Assembly (NCBI GenBank): GCA_963664845.1
Contig: OY761615.1
Coordinates: 4,526,001 to 4,590,000 of the forward strand
From: CAIYTF01 sp963664845
Lineage (GTDB): Bacteria; Bacteroidota; Ignavibacteria; Ignavibacteriales; Ignavibacteriaceae
Direction of reading: 5' to 3'
Length of the DNA: 64,000 nucleotides
Shown here: positions 52,717-62,184 of the stretch, piece by piece
Layout of the letters: the number at the start of each line of letters is the position of its first letter
Position numbering within the stretch: the first letter of the stretch is position 1
Notes under the pieces: model-generated
Seen by the model: only the letters and a program-made list of their open reading frames with translations
The model's database searches: none
Told to the model about the DNA's origin: nothing
Translations under genes and position numbers: made by a program

Positions 52717-53721
52717 ATGGACGAACAAAAATTTGGATTTATAATTGTTGGCACCGGTAACATTGCCAATACTTATGTAACTGCGATTAACAATATTCCA
52801 CTTGCTGAAGTGGTCGGGCTTGTATCACGTTCAGGGAGAAAACCTTCAGCCCTGAGTGCTTCAAGTAATGTCGAAACAGGGGATCAAATAAAAACCATCA
52901 GAGCGGGTTTCGACGCGGTGATAATCTGCACCCCTAACGGCATACATCATTCGGGGGTAATTGAAGCGGCAAAGCTTGGCAAACACGTTTTGGTTGAAAA
53001 ACCACTCGAAATTTCGATAACGGCCATGGAAGAGATGATCTCGGCGTGTCGAAGCGCAAGTGTGAAATTGGGTGTATCATACCAACGGCGGGTGAGTGGA
53101 GACAACTTAATGATGAAAAAATTATTAATGAGCAGAGCATTGGGAAAAGTATACGCCGTTGACCTTGCTGTTAAGAATTTCCGGGATGATGCTTACTACC
53201 AGAATTCAGCATATAGGGGGACACGCGATATTGATGGTGGAGGTCCATTCATGCAACAGGCATCCCACTACATTGACCTTTACGCATGGTTTTTTGGAAG
53301 GCCACAAAAAATTGAGAGCTATTTGAGGACATTTACCCATCAAATTGAAGTTGAAGACCATGGTATTGCAGTCTGCCGGCACGCTGATGGTATGCTTGGA
53401 ACCATTATTGCTTCAACGGCTGTAAGACCGGGTTTCCCGGCTAAACTGGAAATCCACTCTGAAAAAGGCACCGTAATAATGGAAAATGATTTGATAACCA
53501 CTTGGTCAGTTGAAGGGATGGAAAATCCTGCGAGGATACGTACCCCGCAGGGTCACACAGGTGCAGCAACCGCTGCCGTTAGCGACACTACTAACCATGA
53601 GCTTATCATTAAGGATTTTATAAGTGCCGTAAAGGGGGACCGGGAGCCTTTAATCAACGGGGAGGAAGGGCGGATAGCAACAGAGATAATACTGGAAATT
53701 TACCGGAACAACAGAGGCTAA
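52717..53721 (+). CDS. Gfo/Idh/MocA-family oxidoreductase
   Basis: 334 residues from ATG 52717; the longer TTG frame adds a non-conserved 30 residues. NAD(P)-binding Rossmann start FGFIIVGTGNIANTYVTAI, then the EKPLEIS motif with the family Lys, and the mixed alpha/beta domain with GGGPFMQQASHYIDLYAWFFG carrying the catalytic His/Asp region. Such enzymes oxidise or reduce sugars and sugar-like alcohols, often sugar nucleotides. Neighbouring genes do not fix the substrate. Confidence 0.88.
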   Translation: MDEQKFGFIIVGTGNIANTYVTAINNIPLAEVVGLVSRSGRKPSALSASSNVETGDQIKTIRAGFDAVIICTPNGIHHSGVIEAAKLGKHVLVEKPLEISITAMEEMISACRSASVKLGVSYQRRVSGDNLMMKKLLMSRALGKVYAVDLAVKNFRDDAYYQNSAYRGTRDIDGGGPFMQQASHYIDLYAWFFGRPQKIESYLRTFTHQIEVEDHGIAVCRHADGMLGTIIASTAVRPGFPAKLEIHSEKGTVIMENDLITTWSVEGMENPARIRTPQGHTGAATAAVSDTTNHELIIKDFISAVKGDREPLINGEEGRIATEIILEIYRNNRG

Positions 53722-53918
53722 GGGTGCTCAGATCGAGAGGCAGATCCAATCTGGTGCAATGGTTTTTCATCAGGTTTTGAAAAATGAGTGATGCCTGGCA
53801 GTATTTTAAGTATTTTCGGTATCTTGTTCGTGTTACTGCGAACGCCATTTTTAGTTGTGATTATGTGCCTGTACTTCTTATTTTTGCGAAACATTATTAA
53901 TCTATTATAGCTGATATT

Positions 53919-55283
53919 ATGCCATTATCAATAAACCCTGCAACCAACGAAACGATTGCTTCGTATGAGGAATATACGCCGGAGCGTATCCGGAGTATTC
54001 TGGACTCAGCGGATGCCGCTTTCTTATCATGGCGGAAAACGTCCTTTCTGGAACGCTCGGAGAAAATGTTTAAGGCAGCACAGGTGTTGCGTAACAGGAA
54101 ATTTGAGTTTGCCCATCTCATGACAACTGAAATGGGAAAACCCATTACTCAGGCTGAGGCTGAAGTGGAAAAATGTGCATGGCTGTGCGAGTATTATGCT
54201 GAAAACGCTGAACGCTTTCTTGCGGATGAAACAATAATGACGGATGCATCCCGAAGTTTTGTAACGCTTCAGCCTTTAGGGGTGGTGTTGGGAGTGATGC
54301 CCTGGAATTTTCCTTTTTGGCAGGTATTCAGATTTGCAACACCGGCTTTAATGGCTGGTAACACCTGTATTCTGAAACATGCGTCAAATGTTACCGGGTG
54401 TGCTTTTGCTATTGAGTCGGTTTTTAGGGAGGCCGGTTTCCCAATTGAGGTTTTCAGAACAATTATCACCCCCGGTAGCCAGGTGGCAGATCTGATAAAA
54501 CTGCCCATTATTAAAGGGGTTTCTTTGACGGGGAGTACGCCGGCTGGAATTTCGATTGCCAGCGCAGCTGGTTCTGTATTAAAGAAAAGCGTACTTGAAT
54601 TGGGCGGCAGTGACCCCTATATCGTATTAAAAGACGCTGACTTGAAAGCTTCTGCTGAAGCGTGTGTAACTGCCCGGCTCATTAATGGAGGACAGAGTTG
54701 TATTGCAGCCAAGCGATTTATTATTGAACAACCGGTATATCGCGATTTTGTTACCCTGTTTCTGGAGATCATGCGTTCCAAAATAATGGGTGATCCACTG
54801 GACAGGGAAACAGATTTGGGACCCCAGGCGCGAATGGATTTACGGGAAGAGCTGCATTTGCAGGTTGAAAAAAGCATTGAACAGGGTGCTTCATCAATAA
54901 TGGGATGTGTTATTCCCGAAATGCCCGGAGCATGGTATCCGCCCTCGGTGCTCATAAATGTTGAGCCTGGTATGGTTGCTTTTGATGAGGAAATGTTCGG
55001 CCCGGTGGCAGCAATTATAAGCGCTAAGGATGAGAATGATGCGATGATGCTGGCAAATTTATCTGATTTTGGATTGGGTGCAGCGCTGTTTACTGCCGAT
55101 ATTGAAAAAGGGGAATACCTTGCAAAGCACAGCCTCCAAGCAGGGAGTTGTTTCATAAATTCATTCGTGAAATCGGATCCGAGACTTCCGTTTGGCGGCA
55201 TCAAACAATCCGGTTATGGCAGGGAATTATCCCACTATGGGATAAAGGAATTTACGAATATAAAAACCGTGTATTGTAAATAG
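53919..55283 (+). CDS. NAD(P)-dependent aldehyde dehydrogenase (succinate-semialdehyde type)
   Basis: 454 residues. The nucleophile is C261 (NGGQSCIAAKR), the general base E227 (VLELGGSDPY) and the cofactor loop SLTGSTPAG (202-210). PWNFPFWQVFR and QSCIAAKR are usual for the short YneI/SSADH-like group, which oxidises succinate semialdehyde and related aldehydes. The family's typical length is about 455-480. It stands alone, so the in vivo substrate is uncertain. Confidence 0.9.
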   Translation: MPLSINPATNETIASYEEYTPERIRSILDSADAAFLSWRKTSFLERSEKMFKAAQVLRNRKFEFAHLMTTEMGKPITQAEAEVEKCAWLCEYYAENAERFLADETIMTDASRSFVTLQPLGVVLGVMPWNFPFWQVFRFATPALMAGNTCILKHASNVTGCAFAIESVFREAGFPIEVFRTIITPGSQVADLIKLPIIKGVSLTGSTPAGISIASAAGSVLKKSVLELGGSDPYIVLKDADLKASAEACVTARLINGGQSCIAAKRFIIEQPVYRDFVTLFLEIMRSKIMGDPLDRETDLGPQARMDLREELHLQVEKSIEQGASSIMGCVIPEMPGAWYPPSVLINVEPGMVAFDEEMFGPVAAIISAKDENDAMMLANLSDFGLGAALFTADIEKGEYLAKHSLQAGSCFINSFVKSDPRLPFGGIKQSGYGRELSHYGIKEFTNIKTVYCK

Positions 55284-55489
55284 AGCCGGATGCAGGCTGA
55301 TACAATAAATTCATTCGATCATTGTGCTGCATCGAAGTTCCCTTGGTTTGATGCCGGTGATAGCTCCCTATGGTTAAAGCCGGTATAATCCATTTACAAG
55401 CAAGAGTTTTAGGATATTCAACTGATTTGGGATGAATTTACCATTAAACAAATGAAACTATATTTTTTAATTACAATTTTCAGAGTTAC

Positions 55490-56782
55490 ATGAATCCGGA
55501 ATCAAATACGTCAGCAACTACAACAACTATTTCATTTATCAAAAAACTTCTCATTGGCTATCAGGGGTGTAATTTCACGGTTAAACTGTGGGACGGAACT
55601 GTGCTCGAAAGTAAACCTGGAACGAAATCGCTTTTCTCAGTTGTTTTTAAACATCCCGGCGCGGTGCGGTCATTGTTTTTCCCTCCGTCGGAGATGCGGA
55701 TTTGCGAAGCGTATTTTAAGGATGATTTTGACATTGAAGGCGATATACTTGCTCTGTTGGAAAACGCAGAACAGTTGAGTGTGCGGAACTGGAAGCTGAA
55801 AGATTTTCTGCATTTTATTTTGGACGTTCTCAGGCTCCCTAAGGATCCCAGAAGTAAATCCGGGACCAATGGGGGAGTTGCACTGGCAGGTGAAAAATAT
55901 ACCACAACACGTGATAAAGAAGCTGTGCAGTTTCATTATGACGTTTCGAACGACTTCTATTCTCTCTGGCTCGATGAACGGATGGTCTATTCCGGGGCGT
56001 ATTTCTACGATGAAAATGAATCATTGAGCCAGTCACAGTTGAATAAACTGGATATTATCTGCAAAAAACTGCAGCTCAAGCCTGGCGATAAGTATCTTGA
56101 TATCGGCTGCGGGTGGGGTGCGTTGCTTTTTCACGCGGTTCAGAATTACGGTGTGGACGGTACTGGAGTAACACTAAGCAAAAATCAGGCAACATTCATC
56201 AATACAAAGGCAGCCAGGCTTGGGCTCTCTGACCGGATGCATGTTGAAATGAGAGATTACCGCGAACTTCCGGCAAAAAAACAATTCGATAAACTTTCCA
56301 GCGTGGAAATGCTTCATCATGTGGGTGAGAAAAAACTACCACACTATTTCACACACCTAAAGAATCTGCTTAAAGACGATGGAATGAGCTTTCATTTGGT
56401 TATTACCAGTAATGCCGCAAAAGGTAAATATAAGGGCCCCGCTTATGCGGATAAATATTTTATGCCGGACTATCAGCTTATTCCTGTGTCAAAATATGGC
56501 GAATATGCAGAGGCGGCAGGCTGGGAAATTATTGATACTGAAAATTTAAGGAAACATTATATGTTAACCGCTGCACAATGGCTCCATCAGATGGAAGAAA
56601 AACATGAGGAAGCAGCAAAACTATGTGGCGAAGTCGTTTTTCGCGCATGGCGGTTAAGTTTTGCGCTTATGTCCTTCGGTTTTAAACATAATCTCATCCA
56701 GATGCATCATCTTCTTCTTGCCAAGAATCCAAAAGGAAGTTACAGCAACCCAATTAACCGAAGCATCTGGTATAAAGAATGA
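55490..56782 (+). CDS. cfa: cyclopropane-fatty-acyl-phospholipid synthase
   Basis: 430 residues. It adds a methylene group from S-adenosylmethionine across the double bond of membrane phospholipid acyl chains. The N-terminal domain (about 20-110) precedes AVQFHYDVSNDFYSLWLDERMVYSGAYF, the family hallmark. The SAM site is LDIGCGWGALLFHA near 203-216, and SVEMLHHVG follows. The last 100 residues differ from E. coli Cfa, so another unsaturated-lipid methylation is possible. A methyltransferase and a geranylgeranyl reductase gene lie within 3.6 kb, which suggests a lipid-modification neighbourhood. Confidence 0.88.
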   Translation: MNPESNTSATTTTISFIKKLLIGYQGCNFTVKLWDGTVLESKPGTKSLFSVVFKHPGAVRSLFFPPSEMRICEAYFKDDFDIEGDILALLENAEQLSVRNWKLKDFLHFILDVLRLPKDPRSKSGTNGGVALAGEKYTTTRDKEAVQFHYDVSNDFYSLWLDERMVYSGAYFYDENESLSQSQLNKLDIICKKLQLKPGDKYLDIGCGWGALLFHAVQNYGVDGTGVTLSKNQATFINTKAARLGLSDRMHVEMRDYRELPAKKQFDKLSSVEMLHHVGEKKLPHYFTHLKNLLKDDGMSFHLVITSNAAKGKYKGPAYADKYFMPDYQLIPVSKYGEYAEAAGWEIIDTENLRKHYMLTAAQWLHQMEEKHEEAAKLCGEVVFRAWRLSFALMSFGFKHNLIQMHHLLLAKNPKGSYSNPINRSIWYKE

Positions 56783-56873
56783 TCAACTGGGGGACGTTAC
56801 TTGTGTGCTGTCCTCTGAGTGCGTTGTAAATCGAATTTTAGGAGAGACACGATCAAACCGATGTTTGTTGATG

Positions 56874-57815
56874 TTATCCTTCTTTAGATGGGTTTGCACG
56901 GATATCTTTTTTCTCTATTAAGAGTTTTCGCCTTTCAAACTTTTCTTCGATCTCATATTCCTTGATAATAACTCCGAGTCCAGTTAGTGAAAGCATCTCA
57001 TCAATTATCGCGTTGCGCAGTTTTGCACCTTGTTCAACGTCAAAAACCCCATTCTTTTCCTGTCTGGAAATATGTTGGAATATGGTGAGTCCCTTGCTCA
57101 GTGATTCGTTGGTGCGGTCAATTTCTTCTGGTGCCTTAAAACGTATCTTTTGCCAGAACTGGTTGAGCAGGGCCTTCATCAGCTCAATCGTTTTCACACT
57201 GCTTTGAATGCCCAGAAGGAAATCTTCACCTGAATCCATGAACGCGATGGTCAGTTTTGCGTTTTTGTCCTCACTGATGCGTGTTATATATGAGTGCAAA
57301 CGGTGCAGCGATTCAAGAATCATCCCCAAGCGTTTAATTGAGAGACCGAAGCCATCAAAATCAACAATTTCAATTTCCATAAGGCGATCAAGATCACCCC
57401 GTGGTGATAGTTTTGGAAGCATCACATTGGCATCAATTGTTTTTGTGAAAGCAGCCAAGGCTTTAATGTTGGCAAGCAGTGTCTGAATTGTTTGATAATA
57501 TTGAGGAGAGGAAAATATCTCGGTGTTGGTTTTGACCGTGTTGAATATGGTCAGAACAAGTGCAAGTTGTTTAGGTTGGAATATCGTGTCAAGTCCCAGG
57601 GAGTCGGAAATAACTTTGAGGCCGGGGCTGCATTGCAGAGTGTGAAATCCCTCGCGTACTTCAAATATGATGTTGGCCAAATCTTCTCTTACTTCTTCAG
57701 ATATTTCGATTGTTTCAACCGAACTCAGAATCGTGTCAAGCCGCAGGGAGAGTTCATTTACCTTGAGCTTTTTGGTGATGTCCTGAATATTACGGGCAAA
57801 AGTAATTGTTTGCAT
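56874..57815 (-). CDS. unknown helical protein
   Basis: 313 residues from ATG 57815, which has GGAG five bases upstream; a GTG at 57830 adds five residues. No signal peptide and no membrane segment. The sequence is strongly helical with many Leu/Ile/Glu/Lys heptads (MLPKLSPRGDLDRLMEIEIVDFDGFGLSIKRLGMILESLHRLH), ending in a charged EKFERRKLLIEKKDI tail. I recognise no family and cannot name a function. Convergent with cfa. Confidence 0.65.
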   Translation of the reverse strand: MQTITFARNIQDITKKLKVNELSLRLDTILSSVETIEISEEVREDLANIIFEVREGFHTLQCSPGLKVISDSLGLDTIFQPKQLALVLTIFNTVKTNTEIFSSPQYYQTIQTLLANIKALAAFTKTIDANVMLPKLSPRGDLDRLMEIEIVDFDGFGLSIKRLGMILESLHRLHSYITRISEDKNAKLTIAFMDSGEDFLLGIQSSVKTIELMKALLNQFWQKIRFKAPEEIDRTNESLSKGLTIFQHISRQEKNGVFDVEQGAKLRNAIIDEMLSLTGLGVIIKEYEIEEKFERRKLLIEKKDIRANPSKEG

Positions 57816-58076
57816 ATTTGCTCCATTCACATGTGAAATTTGTTTGCCCAGAATATACGGTTTTGGGAATGATATTCTATTCAGTTTTAATCAGGCACAA
57901 TGATCTTCAGACTGAATATGACAAAGCTTGCACCTGCGAAATGTGCCAGATCAGCTTCGGAATTGAAAAGCCTGTTTTCGTTTCAATTTCCTACAGGTTA
58001 ACAAGGCAGTGAGATAAAACCCAATTCCGATTATATAAATCTTTCTTTTACTACTGCTGCTGCCCGATGAACTTTG

Positions 58077-58937
58077 TCAGGAGGCAGTATCTTTGGTGAA
58101 CACCAGCAGTTTATAGCGCCAAAGGTTTTTCTTATAGGCAAAATATTGTGCGAAGCACGTCCGGTAATGATTCCTGGGGAAAAACGATGTTTTCTTTATG
58201 AATGTATTGTAGAGGAAAGTTCCGTACATGCCGGGGAACCCAATCAGAAATATCCTCCGTACAGCTCGTGATACGTTCTTGTTCACGTCATCTTCTTTGG
58301 TGAGCTGGAATCCGAAATTTTTGGCGGTTCCGGACATGGCATCAAGGGTAACGGTATCGGATATTGCCCAACCATTGAGCATTATTGCCATTTGCTTTTC
58401 ATCGTCAATATTGTATTCGTAAGGCTTAAAATAGTCGCCGATGAGTATGCGTCCACCCGGTTTCAATATTCTTTTGGCTTCACGGAAAAAAGTGGCCTTA
58501 TCAAGGGTTGTCTCAATACTTTCGATGCCCCAGATGACGTCAAAAGTGGCATCGGGGAAATTTGTAAAATTATAATCCATTGTTATAAAATCAGTGAGGT
58601 GTGCAACACCTCTTTCTTTTGCGCAGCGTGTTGCAGTTGCCACCTGTTTGGCACTTAAGGTTACTCCGGTAACCTTACAATTGTATTTTTTTGCAAGGAA
58701 TATGGCGGACCCGCCAACACCACAGCCGGCATCAAGCACAACATCGGTTGGGGATAATTGACCCAATTTTGCCAACCGTGTGTTTGTGTTAAGAATTGCA
58801 TCTGCAAGACGCCAGATTCCCGGCTCATAAATGGCATAATGTAAACAAAGTGTTTCTTTAAATTTCCAGTACATACGGTAATGCACTTCGGTATTATCAT
58901 AATAATCAATTATGTCTTGATTGGTAAATTTCTGCAT
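58077..58937 (-). CDS. SAM-dependent methyltransferase, class I (sterol/tocopherol/MPBQ-like)
   Basis: 286 residues. Motif I is VVLDAGCGVGGSAIFLA (68-80), post-I GVTLSAKQVATA, motif II DVIWGIESIETT, motif III LKPGGRILIGDY. The opening YYDNTEVHYRMYWKFKET..LHYAIYE and the GIES motif belong to the group that includes sterol C-24, gamma-tocopherol and prenylquinone methyltransferases. A polyprenyl or lipid substrate fits the neighbouring geranylgeranyl reductase and cyclopropane synthase. Substrate unknown. Confidence 0.8.
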   Translation of the reverse strand: MQKFTNQDIIDYYDNTEVHYRMYWKFKETLCLHYAIYEPGIWRLADAILNTNTRLAKLGQLSPTDVVLDAGCGVGGSAIFLAKKYNCKVTGVTLSAKQVATATRCAKERGVAHLTDFITMDYNFTNFPDATFDVIWGIESIETTLDKATFFREAKRILKPGGRILIGDYFKPYEYNIDDEKQMAIMLNGWAISDTVTLDAMSGTAKNFGFQLTKEDDVNKNVSRAVRRIFLIGFPGMYGTFLYNTFIKKTSFFPRNHYRTCFAQYFAYKKNLWRYKLLVFTKDTAS

Positions 58938-59229
58938 TAAGGATTTCGGTTTAATTTGAGTATATTTTAATCCTTATATTAATAAAAACTCAACCAAAAA
59001 AAAATTGGTAAAGTTGCGAAAATCTTTTAATCGCATTCGCTTAAGTTGTGCAAACCAGGCTATTGTTACAGCACGATTGCAAAACTTTTAAAAGAGGATC
59101 ATTTATTTGTGGTTTATACCACGGCAGGAGCAGTTTTTCGTGGCTATTGCCAGGAATTTCAACCAGATCAAATGAGCAGATTGCGTAACAAGAGTTAATG
59201 AAACAGGAATACATGAAGAGAGCAGTAGT

Positions 59230-60402
59230 TTGAAACCGTATTATGATGTTATAGTTGTTGGTGCAGGTCCGGCAGGTTCCATAGCTGCACGTACAGCGGC
59301 TGAAAAGGGAATGTCCGTGCTTATGCTGGAGAAAGACCGGGATGTTGGATATCCTGTTCGATGCGGTGAAGCAGTCAGCAGGAAGGGAATTGAAGAATTT
59401 GTTCCATCGGACAATGCCTGGATAGCAGCAGAAATAGAGTCATTTGCATTAATAGCGCCAAACGGTAATGAAGCACGGCTGAATTATGGCGAGTCGATCC
59501 TTGTACTTGAACGACGGATATTTGATTATCATCTGGCAAGCAACGCTGCAGGGGCAGGTGCCATGGTCTTGACCAGAGCGTATGTTAATGGGTTAATCAT
59601 CGAAGGTGGCGCGGTATGCGGTGTTATCTATCAACGCGCCGGTGTGCAGCATTCTGTACGATGCAAAACGGTGATTGCTGCTGACGGTGTTGAATCGCGT
59701 GTAGCCAGGTGGGCCGGCATTCGCACGCATTCAGATTTTCGCGATATGGAAAGCGCGGTGCAGGTTACCGCATCGAACGTTGACATTGACCAGAATACCC
59801 TATATTTTTATTTTGGCAGGGAGGTGGCTCCTGACGGTTATTTGTGGGTGTTTCCCAAAGGCGGCAACAGGGCTAACATTGGACTAGGCGTCAGCGGAAT
59901 GATCGGCAAGAAAAAATCTGCCTTGGCTTATCTCAATGACTTTATGAAAGCACATTTCCCGGATGCAGCTATTCTGACTCAGGTTGCCGGTGGTGTGCCC
60001 TGTGATCTTACGCTGCCGAAGATATCGGCCCCTGGAATATTGGTTGCAGGAGATGCAGCCAGGCACGTCAATCCGTTGAGCGGCGGTGGTATAGTGAGCG
60101 GCATGATTGCGGGCAAAGTGGCAGCAGAAATTGCCGCTGAAGCGATTACGACCAACAATTTGGCCCATTTGATGGATTACGATAAAGCATGGCATAACAG
60201 GCTTGGAAAGCGGCATGAAATATATAACAAGCTCAAAGAAGGTATATATGACTTTTCGGACGCTGTTTTCAACAGTCTTGCAGATACGGTTAATAAAATC
60301 CCCATACAAAAACGAACTCTGGGGAACATATTTGCGCACGCGTTTGTAAACCGGCCATCTCTGCTCTTGGACGCAGCAAAAATTTTCACGAGTCTTTACT
60401 AA
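59230..60402 (+). CDS. geranylgeranyl reductase family flavoprotein
   Basis: 390 residues from TTG 59230 with GAGAG eight bases upstream; no ATG in frame lies nearby. FAD site YDVIVVGAGPAGSIAART at the start, YPVRCGEAVSRKGIEEF as in digeranylgeranylglycerophospholipid reductases, and GDAARHVNPLSGGGI as the second flavin motif. Family members saturate prenyl chains of lipids, quinones or chlorophyll. Here menaquinone or another isoprenoid is a likely target. Terminated by the hairpin at 60492-60520. Confidence 0.85.
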   Translation: MKPYYDVIVVGAGPAGSIAARTAAEKGMSVLMLEKDRDVGYPVRCGEAVSRKGIEEFVPSDNAWIAAEIESFALIAPNGNEARLNYGESILVLERRIFDYHLASNAAGAGAMVLTRAYVNGLIIEGGAVCGVIYQRAGVQHSVRCKTVIAADGVESRVARWAGIRTHSDFRDMESAVQVTASNVDIDQNTLYFYFGREVAPDGYLWVFPKGGNRANIGLGVSGMIGKKKSALAYLNDFMKAHFPDAAILTQVAGGVPCDLTLPKISAPGILVAGDAARHVNPLSGGGIVSGMIAGKVAAEIAAEAITTNNLAHLMDYDKAWHNRLGKRHEIYNKLKEGIYDFSDAVFNSLADTVNKIPIQKRTLGNIFAHAFVNRPSLLLDAAKIFTSLY

Positions 60403-60491
60403 GAACTTTGTGCTTTTTCTGTTGAGACATGTGCACTCAATTCCGAACCGGGTTATTTGCCTGACTTTCACTAAAGGTCTAAAAACGTAAT

Positions 60492-60520
60492 TGCCCATCA
60501 ATAACGCTATGGGCATTTTT
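60492..60520 (+). terminator. rho-independent terminator
   Basis: TGCCCAT (60492-60498) and ATGGGCA (60509-60515) then TTTTT (60516-60520), 90 bases past the geranylgeranyl reductase stop and before the convergent phosphoesterase gene. Confidence 0.7.
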
Positions 60521-60540
60521 GTGGGTAGTGGTTTTAGAAA

Positions 60541-61701
60541 TTATTTCAGCAAGGTCAACTTCGCCGTTACAGAAGAGGAGCCCGTTTGTAAGGTGTAGAA
60601 ATATAAGCCACCTGCCAGTTTGTCTGCATTGAAAACAACACTGTGCGCACCCTGATCCTGACTCTCATTTACCAAGGTACTGACAACCCGCCCCATAATG
60701 TCGAATACAGTTATTTTGACCATCCCTGCTGTTTTCAATGTATACGTAATTCTGGTTGAAGGGTTGAATGGGTTTGGATAATTCTGCCCAAGTTCCAGGG
60801 CTGATGTGTGTTTTATTGGACTCCCTGGCGAAATACCAGAGGGCCTTGCCCAGCAAAAATCGATGGAAGTGGCGGATGCCCTGGCCCCGCAATAGTGTAA
60901 GCCGAACATATCTTCCCGGGTGCGCAACAAATTGTAATGGTTGAGAATTTGAGTATAAGTCCCCGCCTGGACTTTCTCTCCGATTAATAAAGTTGCAATT
61001 TGATTGGTAGGGGTGTTATCGTCCTCATCCCAGGTCAGAATGAAAAGGCTGTTATGTGTTTTGGCCCATTGGATATATCCGTCAAGTTTGCTTTTCAACC
61101 AGTTATCGGCGGTTGTTATTGTATTGGGATCAGAGCCATTATGCATATCATTGTTCATATTGGGAATGATGAAACATAAAGCAGGAAGCCTTGAAAAATC
61201 GGTTGGCAATGCTGTAAGGTGCTGGTTTGCCGCCGGTGGAATGCCATTGACACCACTGCCTTGCCAGTTCACCCAGGGATTATGTTTTCGTGCATATTGT
61301 CCTGAGGAGGTTGCATTGCTTCCCGCGGAAGGGAGATCCTCAGAATAGCCTACGAAGGTGAATCCGGCGGCAATGAGATTGCTGCCAAAATTTGCAGTGG
61401 TGAAGGGCCAGGTTGCAGGTACATTGTCATTGGTCACCCCCTGATTGGAGCCGGAAAAAAGCATAATATAGTTTGGCTGACTGGTGTGAGTCGCTGCATC
61501 AAAGGCAGTAAAGAGGGCTGCTTTTAGATCTCTTGTTAATGAATTTATGTAGGGCGCAGCAACTGAGCCAATGACTTGTGAATACGCATGGTTTTCCTCG
61601 ATCAAGACTACCACATGATCCGGGCGTGGAACAGTGTTCTGGCCCAATATCAGATTAGTGAAGAGGGTAGTGAATAGTAATACCTGTGAATAGTTCAACA
61701 T
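60541..61701 (-). CDS. secreted phosphoesterase-family protein with type IX sorting domain
   Basis: 386 residues. Signal peptide MLNYSQVLLFTTLFTNLILGQ. DHVVVLIEENHAYSQVIG, THTSQPNYIMLFSGSN and FILTWDEDDNTP are the metal-binding motifs of the phosphoesterase/phospholipase C-acid phosphatase family (PF04185), which hydrolyses phosphate mono- or diesters outside the cell. The last 80 residues (NYPNPFNPSTRITY, GGLYFYTLQTGS, KLTLLK) form the T9SS sorting domain. Stands alone. Confidence 0.85.
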   Translation of the reverse strand: MLNYSQVLLFTTLFTNLILGQNTVPRPDHVVVLIEENHAYSQVIGSVAAPYINSLTRDLKAALFTAFDAATHTSQPNYIMLFSGSNQGVTNDNVPATWPFTTANFGSNLIAAGFTFVGYSEDLPSAGSNATSSGQYARKHNPWVNWQGSGVNGIPPAANQHLTALPTDFSRLPALCFIIPNMNNDMHNGSDPNTITTADNWLKSKLDGYIQWAKTHNSLFILTWDEDDNTPTNQIATLLIGEKVQAGTYTQILNHYNLLRTREDMFGLHYCGARASATSIDFCWARPSGISPGSPIKHTSALELGQNYPNPFNPSTRITYTLKTAGMVKITVFDIMGRVVSTLVNESQDQGAHSVVFNADKLAGGLYFYTLQTGSSSVTAKLTLLK

Positions 61702-62184
61702 TCTGGTTTCCGGTTACTTATTAAATTTATAGTGGATGGAAAATTGAGGGCAATTTTGTAGACATCTCGGATTCTTAAGAGATCAAAAACTGACCTAAAA
61801 GCTGGAATATGGAACTTTCTTATCCGGAATGTGATAAATGTGCTTCATCCGCTGATCTGTGGCTAATAGCCAAGGAGCTGATAAGCTTACATTTCGGGGG
61901 ACTTGGCAAACATGGCTAATTCACATAGTACCGGAGGTATATTTTCACAATTGAGTATAATAGCTATCAGTACCTCGGTTTTTACAGTCGGATTACACCC
62001 CAAATTTCGCTATTTTAATGGTTGGAGAAGAATAGAATTATTCAGAAATCTCCTGTGGGCCGTATTGTGCTGGGGCAACTGACCGGAATAGAATTATTTG
62101 GTTTTAATTGCCAAAATCGAAAGAAAGAAATTGAGAATACGCTAATTTTTTTGTAATTTACTGCGTTTATATGGAGAATCATGT
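61702..62184. other. intergenic region upstream of dnaN
   Basis: About 480 bases. No dnaA precedes dnaN. TTATCCGGA (61820) is the nearest thing to a DnaA box but has two mismatches, and no cluster of boxes or AT-rich unwinding tract stands out, so I do not call an origin. A promoter for dnaN must lie in the last 100 AT-rich bases. Confidence 0.4.

Noticed and set aside
61810..61840. DnaA boxes and chromosomal origin upstream of dnaN
   Set aside because: Only TTATCCGGA, with two mismatches, and no cluster.
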